Shown piece by piece: positions 52,879 to 61,252 of a DNA stretch of 64,000 nt (position 1 is the first letter of the stretch; every line of letters begins with the position of its first letter). Source of the stretch: Cupriavidus malaysiensis (GTDB taxonomy: Bacteria > Pseudomonadota > Gammaproteobacteria > Burkholderiales > Burkholderiaceae). The translations under genes were made by a program, and so were the position numbers. The DNA lies in contig NZ_CP017755.1 in NCBI RefSeq assembly GCF_001854325.1, positions 1,364,001-1,428,000 on the forward strand, in the 5' to 3' direction. The notes beneath the pieces are model-generated. The model saw nothing but the letters and a program-made list of their open reading frames with translations, was not told the origin of the DNA and ran no database searches.

Positions 52879-53622
52879 CTAGCCGAGCGCCGCCAGCGCA
52901 TCCGGGTCGAGCAGCTCGATGCCGGCGTAGTGCAGGCGCAGCAGGCCGCGCGCTTCCAGGTCGCGCAGGGCCTGGTTGACGGTCTGGCGCGACAGGCCGA
53001 GCATCTGCGCGAGTTGTTCCTGCGGGATGCGCAGGGTGCGCGGGGCCGGCGCCGCCTGGCTTGCGCCGGTGCCGCCGCCATTGCCCTGGGCCAGCGCGGC
53101 CAGCCGGCGCGCGGTGCGCGCCAGCGGCGCCAGCAACTGCGCCTCCTCGACGAAACGGAAGGCCTGGCGTGTCTTGGCCGCCAGCAGCCGGCCGAATTCC
53201 GGCCACCACTCGGGGTGGGCCTGCAGCCGCCGCAGCAGCTTCTCGCGCGGCACCAGCAACACGCTGGCGGCGCTGACGGCGTGCGCGTCGTGGGTGCGCT
53301 GCAGGCCGTCGAACAAGCAGATCTCGCCGAACCAGGTGCCCGCTTCCAGCAGCCCCAGCAGGGCGGCCTTGCCGGCAGCGCTGACGGCATCGACCTGCAC
53401 GGTCCCGCTCAGCACGCAGTAGAGGCCGTCGAACGGGTCGCCGCGCGAGAACAGCGCCTGGCCGGGGGCGAGCGAGCGCGTGGCGGCATCTTCGAGCAGT
53501 GCCTCGCGCAAGGGCGCGGGCAGGGTGCGGAACCAGGCGCCTTCCTGCACGGTAGCGAATGCCGGCGGCGCCAGGGTGGGATGCGGGGGCCGTGAACGGG
53601 TGGGCTGCGATGCGATGCCCAT
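52879..53622 (-). CDS. Crp/Fnr-family transcriptional regulator
   Basis: A 247-residue regulator with a cyclic-nucleotide-binding-type beta roll (SRGDPFDGLYCVLSGTVQVD, then GTWFGEICLFDGLQRTH) and a C-terminal winged helix (RIPQEQLAQMLGLSRQTVNQ, ALRDLEARGLL). No cysteines for an iron-sulfur cluster are in place, so it is not an Fnr oxygen sensor; a small ligand or none is more likely. I use the ATG at 53620-53622 because GGAG lies nine bases upstream; an earlier ATG at 53661 is possible. The NAT gene follows. The target genes are unknown. Confidence 0.85.
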   Translation of the reverse strand: MGIASQPTRSRPPHPTLAPPAFATVQEGAWFRTLPAPLREALLEDAATRSLAPGQALFSRGDPFDGLYCVLSGTVQVDAVSAAGKAALLGLLEAGTWFGEICLFDGLQRTHDAHAVSAASVLLVPREKLLRRLQAHPEWWPEFGRLLAAKTRQAFRFVEEAQLLAPLARTARRLAALAQGNGGGTGASQAAPAPRTLRIPQEQLAQMLGLSRQTVNQALRDLEARGLLRLHYAGIELLDPDALAALG

Positions 53623-53665
53623 GGTCGATATCTCCAGTCTTGGCGGCCGGGCAACTGTCAAAAAC

Positions 53666-53695
53666 CGGACAGACCCGGCCGGTGCTGCCTAATAC
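53666..53695 (+). promoter_or_regulatory. Possible promoter of the Mpo1-like gene
   Basis: CGGACA (53666-53671) and TAATAC (53690-53695) are separated by 18 bases; the AT-rich TAATACTATAC stands out. The gene start is 72 bases further on. The opposite strand also contains TATAGT, so assignment to one direction is tentative. Confidence 0.3.
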
Positions 53696-53767
53696 TATAC
53701 GGCCAGCCCGAATGGCGCGCCCGCTTCCGATCCCGGCGGGACCGCGCCGAGCCTCAAGGAGACCTGG

Positions 53768-54265
53768 ATGAAGACACTGATCGAGCACCTGGCCGGCTAT
53801 GCCGCCTACCATCGCGATCCGCGCAACGTGCTGACGCATTTCGTCGGCATACCGATGATCGTGCTGTCCGTGACCACCCTGCTGGGCCGGCCGGCGCTGG
53901 CGCTGGGCGACGGCTCGGCCTTCGTGACGCCGGCCATGGTGGTGTACGCACTGTCCTGCCTGTTCTACCTGCGCCTTTCGCTCGGCTTCGGCCTGGCCAT
54001 GCTGGTCCTGCTCGGCGGCTTCCTGCAGGCCGGCGCCTGGCTGGCGGGTCTGCCCACGGCACAATGGCTGGCGGCAGGCATCGGCCTGTTCGTGGTGGGC
54101 TGGATCATCCAGTTCGTCGGCCATTACTACGAGGGGCGCAAGCCCGCTTTCGTCGACGACCTGACGGGACTGATCGTGGGGCCGCTGTTCCTGGTGGCCG
54201 AGGCCGCCTTCTGGCTGGGGCTGGCGCGCGAGACGCGCGCAGCGATGGAGGCACGCGCGCACTGA
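53768..54265 (+). CDS. Mpo1-family (DUF962) membrane protein
   Basis: A 165-residue membrane protein with four helices and the family's histidine motifs: YHRDPRNVLTHFVGIPMIVL near the N-terminus and QFVGHYYEGRKPAFVDDL after the third helix. The yeast relative Mpo1 is an iron-dependent dioxygenase that oxidises 2-hydroxy fatty acids; the bacterial proteins retain the histidines, so related lipid alpha-oxidation is possible. The ATG at 53768 has AAGGAG nine bases upstream. It is transcribed alone between the Crp/Fnr regulator and the histidine kinase gene. Confidence 0.85.
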   Translation: MKTLIEHLAGYAAYHRDPRNVLTHFVGIPMIVLSVTTLLGRPALALGDGSAFVTPAMVVYALSCLFYLRLSLGFGLAMLVLLGGFLQAGAWLAGLPTAQWLAAGIGLFVVGWIIQFVGHYYEGRKPAFVDDLTGLIVGPLFLVAEAAFWLGLARETRAAMEARAH

Positions 54266-54327
54266 GCGGCCGGCGGCGCAGCGCGCCGGCCGGTTCGCAG
54301 CATGCCAGCCGCTTCAGGTAGATAACG

Positions 54328-55749
54328 TCAGGCAGGCAACGTCAGGCGCGCGGCGAGCCCGCCGAGCGGGCTGCTGTCCAGCGTCAGGCGGCCGCCGTAG
54401 AGGCCGGCCACCTCGGTCACGATGGCCAGGCCCAGGCCGCTGCCGGCGGCGCTCTCGTCGAGGCGGCCGAAGCGCTCGGTGGCCAGGGCGCGCGCCTCGG
54501 GCGGCATGCCGGGGCCGTCGTCTTCCACCAGCACCTGCAGCATGGCCCCGGCGGTGGCATTGTCCACGGTGCCGGCAGGGGCCGCACCGGACTCCGCGCC
54601 GGACTCCGACAGCGAGACCCGCACGCGCGAGTGCGCCCACTGGCAGGCGTTGTCGAACAGGTTGCCCAGCATTTCCAGCAGGTCTTGCCGGTCGCCGGCG
54701 AAATGCCCGCTGCCGTCCACCGCGATCTCGAGTCCCTTCGCCGCGTGCAGGCGGCCCAGCGCGCGCGCCAGTTCGGCGGCTGCCGCGGCGGCGTCGATGC
54801 GCGTGCCGCGCGAGGCGGCCGCGCCGGCAGCGCGTGCGCGCGCCAGGTGCCGTTCCACCTGGCGCCGCATTGCTTCGATCTGCCGCCGCGCGGATGCCGC
54901 CGCCGCGCCGGGCAGCGCGTCCGCGTCGTTGGCCAGCACGGCCAGCGGTGTCTTGACCGCGTGGGCGAGATCCGCCGCCTGCCGGCGCGTGCGCTCCAGC
55001 GCCTGGGCATTGTGCGCCAGCAGCGCGTTGATCTCGCGCACCAGCGGTTCGACCTCGCTCGGCCAGGCGCCGCCGAGGCGGCTCTCGCGGCGCGCCTGCA
55101 TGCCGGCCAGGGCCTGTCGCAAGCGCGCCAGCGGCGCCAGGCCGAATTTCACCTGTGCCGCCACCGCGAGCAGCAGGCCGGCGCCGAGTGCCGTCAGCGA
55201 CCACCACAGCATCCGGTTGAAGGCCTGGCGCGCGGTGCGCAACTCGGTGCGGTCCAGTGCCACGGCCAGCTCGACCGGCGTGTCGGCCGATGCCAGCACG
55301 ATGCGCCGCGCCACCACCAGCAGCGATTGGCCCTCCGGCCCCGGCCGCACGTCGGCGGTGGTGCCATCCACCCGGCGGGTGGCGGCGGCCGGCATTTCCG
55401 TATCCCACAGCGAGCGCGAGCGCAGCAGCGCCTTGCCGGCACGGGCCTGCCAGTAGGCGCCCGAATACGGCAGCTCGTAGCGCGGGTCGGCCGGCGCGCG
55501 GGTCAGGACCAGGTGCCCGCCGTCCCAGTCGAGGGCGGCGGCCAGGCTGCTGAGCTGGTGTTCGAGCTGGCGCACGTAGGTCTGGTCGACATGGCGTGCG
55601 AACAGGGCCGACAACAGCCAGCCGGTGCCGCCCAGCGCCGCCACCAGCCACACCGCCGCCACGGCCAGCAGGCGCAGCGCCAGCGAATGGCGCAGCATGC
55701 CGCCGGCGCGGCCGCCCGCGCCGGTGCCTGCGCGCGGCGGCGCGCTCAT
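54328..55749 (-). CDS. Sensor histidine kinase
   Basis: A 473-residue membrane kinase: two N-terminal helices (LLAVAAVWLVAALGGTGWLL, and SLTALGAGLLLAVAAQV) flank a periplasmic sensor of about 140 residues. The H-box is DLAHAVKTPLAVLAND, and the ATPase boxes are NLFDNACQWA (N), VEDDGPGMPPEA (G1) and GSGLGLAIVTEVAGLYGG (G2). It phosphorylates the response regulator encoded just upstream, with which it overlaps in an ATGA junction (55746-55749). The upstream PepSY gene suggests the periplasmic signal may be protein-mediated. The sensor part resembles PhoQ/QseC-type kinases in layout, but not enough to name a signal. Confidence 0.9.
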   Translation of the reverse strand: MSAPPRAGTGAGGRAGGMLRHSLALRLLAVAAVWLVAALGGTGWLLSALFARHVDQTYVRQLEHQLSSLAAALDWDGGHLVLTRAPADPRYELPYSGAYWQARAGKALLRSRSLWDTEMPAAATRRVDGTTADVRPGPEGQSLLVVARRIVLASADTPVELAVALDRTELRTARQAFNRMLWWSLTALGAGLLLAVAAQVKFGLAPLARLRQALAGMQARRESRLGGAWPSEVEPLVREINALLAHNAQALERTRRQAADLAHAVKTPLAVLANDADALPGAAAASARRQIEAMRRQVERHLARARAAGAAASRGTRIDAAAAAAELARALGRLHAAKGLEIAVDGSGHFAGDRQDLLEMLGNLFDNACQWAHSRVRVSLSESGAESGAAPAGTVDNATAGAMLQVLVEDDGPGMPPEARALATERFGRLDESAAGSGLGLAIVTEVAGLYGGRLTLDSSPLGGLAARLTLPA

Positions 55750-56417
55750 GCCGGCTCCGGTGGCGGCCGCAGGCGGTAGCCCTGGCCGCGCACGGTCTCG
55801 ATCACGTCGACGCCCAGCTTGCGCCGCAGCCGTCCGACGAAGACCTCGATGGTGTTGCTGTCGCGATCGAAGTCCTGCGCATAGATGTGCTCGGTCAGCG
55901 TGCTCTTGCTGATCACGGCGCCGGGATGGTGCATCAGGTAGTCGAGTACCTTGAACTCGTGCGCGGTGAGCGCGACCGGGGCGCCGTCCACGCTCACGGT
56001 GCCGGCACGCGCATTGAGCCGCACGGGACCGCAGGCCAGCTCCGGCGACGGCATGCCGTGCGCGCGCCGGATCAGCGCACGGATGCGCGCGAGCAGCTCT
56101 TCCATGCGGAACGGCTTGGCCAGGTAGTCGTCGGCGCCGGCATCGATGCCTTCCACTTTCTCGGTCCAGCTGTCGCGCGCGGTCAGGATCAGGACCGGCA
56201 CCGCGACCGCCGCGGCGCGCCAGCGGCGCAGCACGGTCAAGCCGTCCAGGCGCGGCAGGCCCAGGTCGAGGATGACGGCGTCGTAGGGCTCTTCGCTGCC
56301 CAGGTGCCAGCCGTCGATGCCGTCGGCGGCATGGTCCACGGCATAGCCGGCCTCGCGCAGGCTGGCGCCGACCTGCGCGGCCAGCGCGGCTTCATCTTCC
56401 ACCAGCAGGATGCGCAT
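55746..56417 (-). CDS. OmpR-family response regulator
   Basis: A 223-residue regulator with receiver domain (MRILLVEDEAALAAQVG, phospho-acceptor Asp in AVILDLGLPRLDGL, Lys in YLAKPFRMEELL) and winged-helix output (LTAHEFKVLDYLMHHPGAVI, RDSNTIEVFVGRLRRKLG, RGQGYRLRPP). The start ATG at 56415-56417 is four bases after the stop of the PepSY gene, and its stop overlaps the kinase start. The three genes form one tightly packed operon. Confidence 0.95.
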   Translation of the reverse strand: MRILLVEDEAALAAQVGASLREAGYAVDHAADGIDGWHLGSEEPYDAVILDLGLPRLDGLTVLRRWRAAAVAVPVLILTARDSWTEKVEGIDAGADDYLAKPFRMEELLARIRALIRRAHGMPSPELACGPVRLNARAGTVSVDGAPVALTAHEFKVLDYLMHHPGAVISKSTLTEHIYAQDFDRDSNTIEVFVGRLRRKLGVDVIETVRGQGYRLRPPPEPA

Positions 56418-56421
56418 GATG

Positions 56422-56784
56422 TCAGGAGCCCTTCCTGGCCTGCTCGATGCCGTGTCCCTTGGCCTTGAGCAGGGCCGCGCTGCGGGCATCGTATTCGAGC
56501 TTGGCCACCGAGCCGTTCGGCAGCAGCAGCTTGACTTCGTACTGCCAGGCACCGTCGTCGCGCTCCAGCTTGACGCCGATCACATCGCCGGCGAACTGGC
56601 GCGAGACGGTGTCGAGGATGCGCGACAGCGGCAGGATCTCGCCGGCCTGCACGGCGGCGCGCGCGCGGTCCGCGTCCTTGTCGGCGCGCGCGGGCAGGGA
56701 CGGGCCCAGCGACAGCGCGAGCAGCAGGGCCGCGAGGATGGCAGGGCGCCGGGGCGGCCGGCGGAAGCGGGAGGCATGGAGCAT
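56422..56784 (-). CDS. Secreted PepSY-domain protein
   Basis: A 120-residue exported protein: basic N-terminus, hydrophobic segment (AILAALLLALSLGPSLPARA), then DADRARAAVQAGEILPLSRI and the PepSY pattern DGAWQYEVKLLLPNGSVAKL, ending in a short basic tail. It is the first gene of the operon with the response regulator and kinase. PepSY proteins in such operons probably lie in the periplasm and modulate the sensor, an idea supported by their frequent linkage but untested here. No good ribosome site precedes the ATG at 56782-56784. Confidence 0.85.
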   Translation of the reverse strand: MLHASRFRRPPRRPAILAALLLALSLGPSLPARADKDADRARAAVQAGEILPLSRILDTVSRQFAGDVIGVKLERDDGAWQYEVKLLLPNGSVAKLEYDARSAALLKAKGHGIEQARKGS

Positions 56785-56895
56785 AGGCGAAGGAGCGTGC
56801 CAGGGATGCGCTGAACGGAAGCTGAACGGCGGGCTCAGCCGGCGTTCAGGCGGGCGGGCGCAGACTGCGAAGCCTCTCCACCGTCCCGCACCGCC

Positions 56896-57198
56896 ATGCC
56901 CGCAGAGCTTACACGCCAGCATGATATCTCTCACGCCGCGCGTCCCGGCGCCGTCCGTTCGCCTGACGGCCGCGCCGCGCCACCCGCTTCGCTCCGCACG
57001 CAGGCGCTGCTGGCGCTGGCGGCGCTGTCGAGCCTGCTCGGCGTGGCCGCCCTGTTCGCGCTGCATGCCGGCCTCGGCGCCGTGCTGGCCGAATGGCGGC
57101 GCTGCGGCAGCAGCCTGGCGCTGATCGCGCTGGGCGCGCTGGCAGCGGGGCCGCTGCTGGCCGCCTGCCTCGATGAGCGTGACGGCGACGAGGGCTAG
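56896..57198 (+). CDS. Small hypothetical membrane protein
   Basis: A 100-residue frame with a hydrophilic N-terminal third and two hydrophobic segments (ALLALAALSSLLGVAALFAL and SLALIALGALAAGPLLAACL), ending in a short acidic tail (DERDGDEG). The hydrophobic pattern and acidic end read like a real two-helix membrane protein, but I do not recognise a family and there is no strong ribosome site. It is divergent from the PepSY-response-regulator operon. Confidence 0.4.
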   Translation: MPAELTRQHDISHAARPGAVRSPDGRAAPPASLRTQALLALAALSSLLGVAALFALHAGLGAVLAEWRRCGSSLALIALGALAAGPLLAACLDERDGDEG

Positions 57199-57418
57199 CG
57201 CCGCGCGCGCAGCGATGCCTGCACGCCATGGCGAATGTACGGCGGCCTGCCTGGGCCGTCTCGCATGGACACCTTTCTCGGGCTGCACTACACTCGACCG
57301 CGATAAAACGCACGACCGTTCGAATTTATACGTCCGACGCATGGTCTGCCATGAATGCTCGACATGACCATTGCGGCGGTGTTTCTACCCTCGAAGTGCG
57401 AATGGAAGGAGACAAGGC

Positions 57419-58381
57419 ATGGAATCGAAGAACGTTCCACACGTGGCAGAGCTGTTGCGCGACGCGCCGAAGAACTGGGGCAGGTGGGGGCCTGACGACG
57501 AAGTCGGTTCGCTCAACTACCTGACCCAGGCGGAGGTGCTGCGCGGCGTCGCCGCGGTGCGCTCCGGCAAGACGTTCACGCTGCAGATCCAGATGGGCCA
57601 TCCCAAGGGCGACCCGGTCTGGCCCGGCCGCGCGCAGGCGCGCCGTCTCAACGTGATGGACAAGGGCCACTACCTGTGCGGCAAGGGTCCGGTCTTCCCC
57701 GGCGAAGGCGAGTACGCGGACGACATGATGATCATGTACCTGCAGGGCTCGACCCAGTACGACGCGCTGGGCCACGTGTGGTACGGCGACCAGCTGTGGA
57801 ACGGCTTCGATGCCAGGTCGACCATCGGCGGCCTCGACAAGGCCAGCGTGCTGCCCATCGCCGAGCGCGGCGTGGTCGGGCGCGGCGTGCTGATCGACAT
57901 GGCGCGCCATCGCGGCAAGGACGTGCTCGATCCCGGCGAGACCTTCACCCACCAGGACCTGCTGCAGGCCGCCGAGACGCAGGGCGTGCGCATCGAGAAG
58001 CACGACATCCTGATCATCCGCACCGGCTGGATCGGTTCCTTCTACCATCGCGACCAGACCGAGTTCTACCAGAACTTCATCGAGCCGGGCCTGACCTACA
58101 GCCCGGAGCTGGTCGAGTGGTTCCACAAGATGGAGATCCCCAACCTGGTGACCGACACCATCGCCAACGAGGTCACCATGGACCCCGTTTCGGGCGTGGC
58201 GCTGCCGCTGCACAATGCGCTGATGCGCAACCTGGGCGTGACGCTGACCGAGATCGCGCAGCTCGACCCGCTCGCCGCCGATTGCGCCGAGGATGGCCAA
58301 TGGTCCTTCCTGTACACGGCGGCGCCGCTGAAGGTGGTCAACGGCAGCGGCGCGCCGGTCAATCCGGTGGTGATCAAGTAG
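57419..58381 (+). CDS. Cyclase-family (kynurenine formamidase-like) hydrolase
   Basis: A 320-residue protein of the cyclase superfamily (PF04199 type). The segment KNWGRWGPDDEVGSLNYLTQ opens the fold, and MYLQGSTQYDALGHVWYGD sits where typical members have HxGTHxDxxxH: here the first two metal-ligand histidines are Gln, while Asp and the last His remain. This marks a distinct subfamily whose metal use or chemistry may differ. GAAGGAGACAAGGC before the ATG at 57419 is an excellent ribosome site. An acyl-CoA ligase gene follows 109 bases later, which may reflect a shared degradation route. Confidence 0.85.
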   Translation: MESKNVPHVAELLRDAPKNWGRWGPDDEVGSLNYLTQAEVLRGVAAVRSGKTFTLQIQMGHPKGDPVWPGRAQARRLNVMDKGHYLCGKGPVFPGEGEYADDMMIMYLQGSTQYDALGHVWYGDQLWNGFDARSTIGGLDKASVLPIAERGVVGRGVLIDMARHRGKDVLDPGETFTHQDLLQAAETQGVRIEKHDILIIRTGWIGSFYHRDQTEFYQNFIEPGLTYSPELVEWFHKMEIPNLVTDTIANEVTMDPVSGVALPLHNALMRNLGVTLTEIAQLDPLAADCAEDGQWSFLYTAAPLKVVNGSGAPVNPVVIK

Positions 58382-58490
58382 GCGCCGCAGCACGGCCTGC
58401 CCCGTCCCGCGCCCGGCGCCCGCGCCGGGCGTTTCCCCGCCGCCGGCGCGCCCCCGGGCCGCGCCGCGGTGTCCGCTTCCAGGAGGGCAC

Positions 58491-60206
58491 ATGATGTCCC
58501 TGCCCAGCAGCACTCCCTACGACGGCAAACCCTGGCTGGCCCGCTACCAGGCCGGCCAGCCGCATGCCATCGCTCCCGCCTTCACCGATGCGCTCAGCGT
58601 GTTCCGCGCCGCCGTGGCGCGTGCCGGAGAGCGGCCGGCCATCCTCTACTTCGACGGCAGCCTGAGTTACGCGGAACTCGATGCCCAGTCCGACGCGCTC
58701 GCCTGCGCCTGGCTGGCGCGCGGCTGCGCGCGCGGCGACCGCATCGCGATCTACCTGCAGAACGTGCCCCAGTTCGTCATCGCCCTGGTGGCGGCGTGGA
58801 AGATCGGCGCCATCGCGGTGCCGGTGAACCCGATGAACCGCGCGCGCGAGTTGCGCCTGCTGCTCGCCGACTCCGGCGCGCGCCTGCTGGTCTGCCACGA
58901 GTCGCTGTATGCCGAGGTGGTGCATCCTCTGCTCGCGCAAGAGGCCGGGCTGGCCGGGCTGGCCGCACGCGGCGAGCCGGCGCTGCAGCCGGCGGTGATG
59001 ACGACCTCCGAACTGGAGTACCAGTCGCGCCTCGATCCCCGCCTGTTCGCCGGCGGGCGGCGCGTGCCGGCCGAGGCGCTCGCGGGCGCCGAAGACCTGG
59101 CCGGGGTCATCGCGGCCCATCGCGGCAGCCGTCCGCCGCCGGTCTTGCTCGGGCCGTCCGACATCGCCATGCTGGTCTACACCTCGGGCACCACCGGGGT
59201 GCCCAAGGGAGCGATGAATACCCACGGCAACATCGCCTTCAATGCCCAGGTCTACCGCGACTGGATCGCATTGCAGGAGGGGGCCCCCATTCTCGGCGTG
59301 GCGCCGCTGTTCCATATCACCGGGCTGGTCGGGCATATCGGTGCGGCCTTCATCTGCGCGGCGCCGCTGGTGCTGGCCTGCCGCTTCGAGCCGGGCGTGA
59401 TCCTGGATGCCATCCGCGAGCACCGCGTCGCCTTCACCATCGGTTCCATCACGGTCTTCATCGCCTTGATGAACCACCCGCAGGCCACGCGCGAGCACTT
59501 CGCCACGCTGACGCGCATCTATTCCGGCGGGGCGCCGATCCCGCCCAGCGTGGTCGAGGCCTTCCGCGCCCGCTTCGGGCACTACATCCACAACGGCTAC
59601 GGCCTGACCGAGACCAACTCGCCCACCCACGTGGTGCCCTTCGGCAGTGAGGCGCCGGTCGATCCCGCCTCCGGGGCACTGGCGGTCGGCGTGCCGGCGT
59701 TCAACGTCGAGTCCTATATCGGCGACGACGAGGGCCGCCCGCTGCCGGTCGGCGAGGTGGGCGAGATCATCTCGCGCGGGCCGATGATCGTGCCGGGCTA
59801 CTGGAACAAGCCGCAGGAAAGCGCGAAGGCGATCGTCGACGGCTATTTCCGCACCGGCGACGTCGGCTTCATGGACGAGCGCGGATGGTTCTACCTGGTC
59901 GACCGCAAGAAGGACATGATCAACGCCGGCGGCTACAAGGTCTGGCCGCGCGAGGTGGAGGACGTGCTGTACACCCACCCGGCGGTGCGCGAGGCGGCCG
60001 TGGTCGGGGTGCCGGACGACTACCGGGGCGAAACCGTCAAGGCCGTGGTCAGCCTGAAACCGCAGGCGCAGGCGACTCCGGAAGAGCTGGTGGCCTACTG
60101 CAAGGAGCGCATGGCGGCCTACAAGTACCCGCGCATCGTCGCCATCCTCGACGAACTGCCGAAGACGGTGACCGGCAAGATCCTGCGGCGAGAGCTGCGG
60201 GGCTAG
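58491..60206 (+). CDS. Long-chain or aromatic acyl-CoA ligase (AMP-forming)
   Basis: A 571-residue adenylate-forming ligase: MLVYTSGTTGVPKGAMNTHG (A3), HNGYGLTETNSPTHVV (A5), GEIISRGPMIVPGYWNK, RTGDVGFMDERGWFYLVDRK (A7/A8) and the final lysine in KTVTGKILRRELRG. It forms acyl-CoA from a carboxylic acid. AGGAGG four bases before the first ATG at 58491 (seven from a second at 58494) drives translation. It follows the cyclase-family gene on the same strand. It is only distantly similar to the ligase at 49025, so the two probably act on different acids. Confidence 0.9.
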   Translation: MMSLPSSTPYDGKPWLARYQAGQPHAIAPAFTDALSVFRAAVARAGERPAILYFDGSLSYAELDAQSDALACAWLARGCARGDRIAIYLQNVPQFVIALVAAWKIGAIAVPVNPMNRARELRLLLADSGARLLVCHESLYAEVVHPLLAQEAGLAGLAARGEPALQPAVMTTSELEYQSRLDPRLFAGGRRVPAEALAGAEDLAGVIAAHRGSRPPPVLLGPSDIAMLVYTSGTTGVPKGAMNTHGNIAFNAQVYRDWIALQEGAPILGVAPLFHITGLVGHIGAAFICAAPLVLACRFEPGVILDAIREHRVAFTIGSITVFIALMNHPQATREHFATLTRIYSGGAPIPPSVVEAFRARFGHYIHNGYGLTETNSPTHVVPFGSEAPVDPASGALAVGVPAFNVESYIGDDEGRPLPVGEVGEIISRGPMIVPGYWNKPQESAKAIVDGYFRTGDVGFMDERGWFYLVDRKKDMINAGGYKVWPREVEDVLYTHPAVREAAVVGVPDDYRGETVKAVVSLKPQAQATPEELVAYCKERMAAYKYPRIVAILDELPKTVTGKILRRELRG

Positions 60207-60619
60207 CGTCGCGGACCGCGGGAGCGCGGACGGGTAGCGCCGGAGCGCCGGAGCGCCGTCTGCCTGCGCGGTGGCAACGGGGGCCGCCGTCGCGCGTTGC
60301 CGGCCTCCTGCGCGCGCGGTTCCGCAAGCTGCGCACGGTCCGCGCGCGCCGTGGGGCCGCGTTGCGCAGCGTTGCCGCAGCGGTGAAATCAGGTACCGCA
60401 TGTCCATCGCAGTGTGCTGCTGAGGTAAAGCAGCGACAAAACACGGGGTTTTCACCCGGTTTGGCTTGCCGCATGCACGAAAAGTCCTTGACGTGTCGCA
60501 GTTTCCGCTATGATTCAGTGGGCGCCGGCAAGGGCGCGTCGGTTGGCGGGAAGCGCTTCCGCGCACCACCGCAGCGACGAACCGGCCGGCACCATTCTGT
60601 TCAACTCACGTATATCGAT
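60207..60619. other. Intergenic region of 413 bases with the promoter of the tailed HU gene
   Basis: No gene is apparent. The left part has three tandem GCGCCGGA-like units (about 60237-60260). A small inverted repeat GCTGCT/AGCAGC lies at 60416-60434. The right part carries the promoter at 60489-60515, giving a leader of about 100 bases before the ATG at 60620. No usable Shine-Dalgarno site is visible next to that ATG, although the sequence is AT-rich. Confidence 0.5.
60489..60515 (+). promoter_or_regulatory. Sigma-70 promoter of the tailed HU gene
   Basis: TTGACG (60489-60494) and TATGAT (60510-60515), five of six matches each, are separated by 15 bases, slightly short of the usual 17. The pair stands in an AT-rich island and is the best housekeeping promoter in the window. 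Confidence 0.55.
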
Positions 60620-61081
60620 ATGGCGACCAAAGCGAAACCGACCGCGAAGACTGCAACCAAGCCCGCTGCCAAGAAGGCCGCGGCAACCAAGGCTCCCGTG
60701 AAGGCTCCCGTGAAGGCTGCTGCTGCTGCCAAGAAGGCCGCGCCGGCTGCTGCCGCGCCGACGCCGCGCCCGCTGAAGGACACCTTCAACAAGTCGAGCC
60801 TGGTCGCTCACCTGGTTGCTCAGACCCAGCTGGAAGCCAAGGCCGTGAAGTCGGTTCTGGCCCATCTGGAAAACACCATCGTCAGCGCGCTGCACAAGAA
60901 GGGCGCCGGCGAATTCACGCTGCCGGGCCTGCTGAAGGTCACCGCGCAGCAAGTGCCGGCGAAGAAGAAGCGCTTCGGCAAGGACCCGTTCACCGGTGAA
61001 GAGCGCTGGTTCCCGGCCAAGCCGGCCAGCGTCAAGGTCAAGGTCCGCCCGCTGAAGAAGCTGAAGGACGCCGCGCTGTAA
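60620..61081 (+). CDS. HU-like DNA-binding protein with histone H1-like N-terminal tail
   Basis: A 153-residue protein. Residues 1-50 are a low-complexity tail of Lys, Ala, Pro and Thr (MATKAKPTAKTATKPAAKK, then repeats of KAPVKA and AAKKA), resembling the tail of eukaryotic linker histone H1. Residues 50-153 are an HU/IHF fold (FNKSSLVAHLVAQTQLEAKA, GEFTLPGLLKVTAQQ, FGKDPFTGEERWFPAKPASV). It is probably an abundant nucleoid protein. Such tailed HU proteins are characteristic of Burkholderiales. A strong promoter precedes it and a strong terminator follows at 61106. The window also encodes a plain HU at 46519. Confidence 0.9.
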   Translation: MATKAKPTAKTATKPAAKKAAATKAPVKAPVKAAAAAKKAAPAAAAPTPRPLKDTFNKSSLVAHLVAQTQLEAKAVKSVLAHLENTIVSALHKKGAGEFTLPGLLKVTAQQVPAKKKRFGKDPFTGEERWFPAKPASVKVKVRPLKKLKDAAL

Positions 61082-61105
61082 TTCGCCTCCGCAGTCCAAG
61101 CTTGA

Positions 61106-61134
61106 AAGGGAGCCGCCTCGCGGCTCCCTTTTTT
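61106..61134 (+). terminator. Intrinsic terminator of the tailed HU gene
   Basis: GGGAGCCGC-CTC-GCGGCTCCC (61108-61128), a perfect 9-bp stem with a three-base loop, is followed by six T. It is the clearest terminator in the window. Confidence 0.95.
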
Positions 61135-61252
61135 ATTGCCGCGCCGCCGCCGGATCGCAACGGCAATGAGGCGCGTTCCGGCCTGCGGCGGCGGCTCGAT
61201 GAGAGGATAATGCCCGCGTTGCCGGCACCACGCCGGCGCTCAAGGAGTCCCC

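Noticed and set aside
51677..54262. An 861-codon minus-strand frame through the NAT, Crp/Fnr and Mpo1 region
   Set aside because: Runs out of frame through the NAT and Crp/Fnr genes and antisense to the Mpo1 gene; no motif and shadow-type composition.
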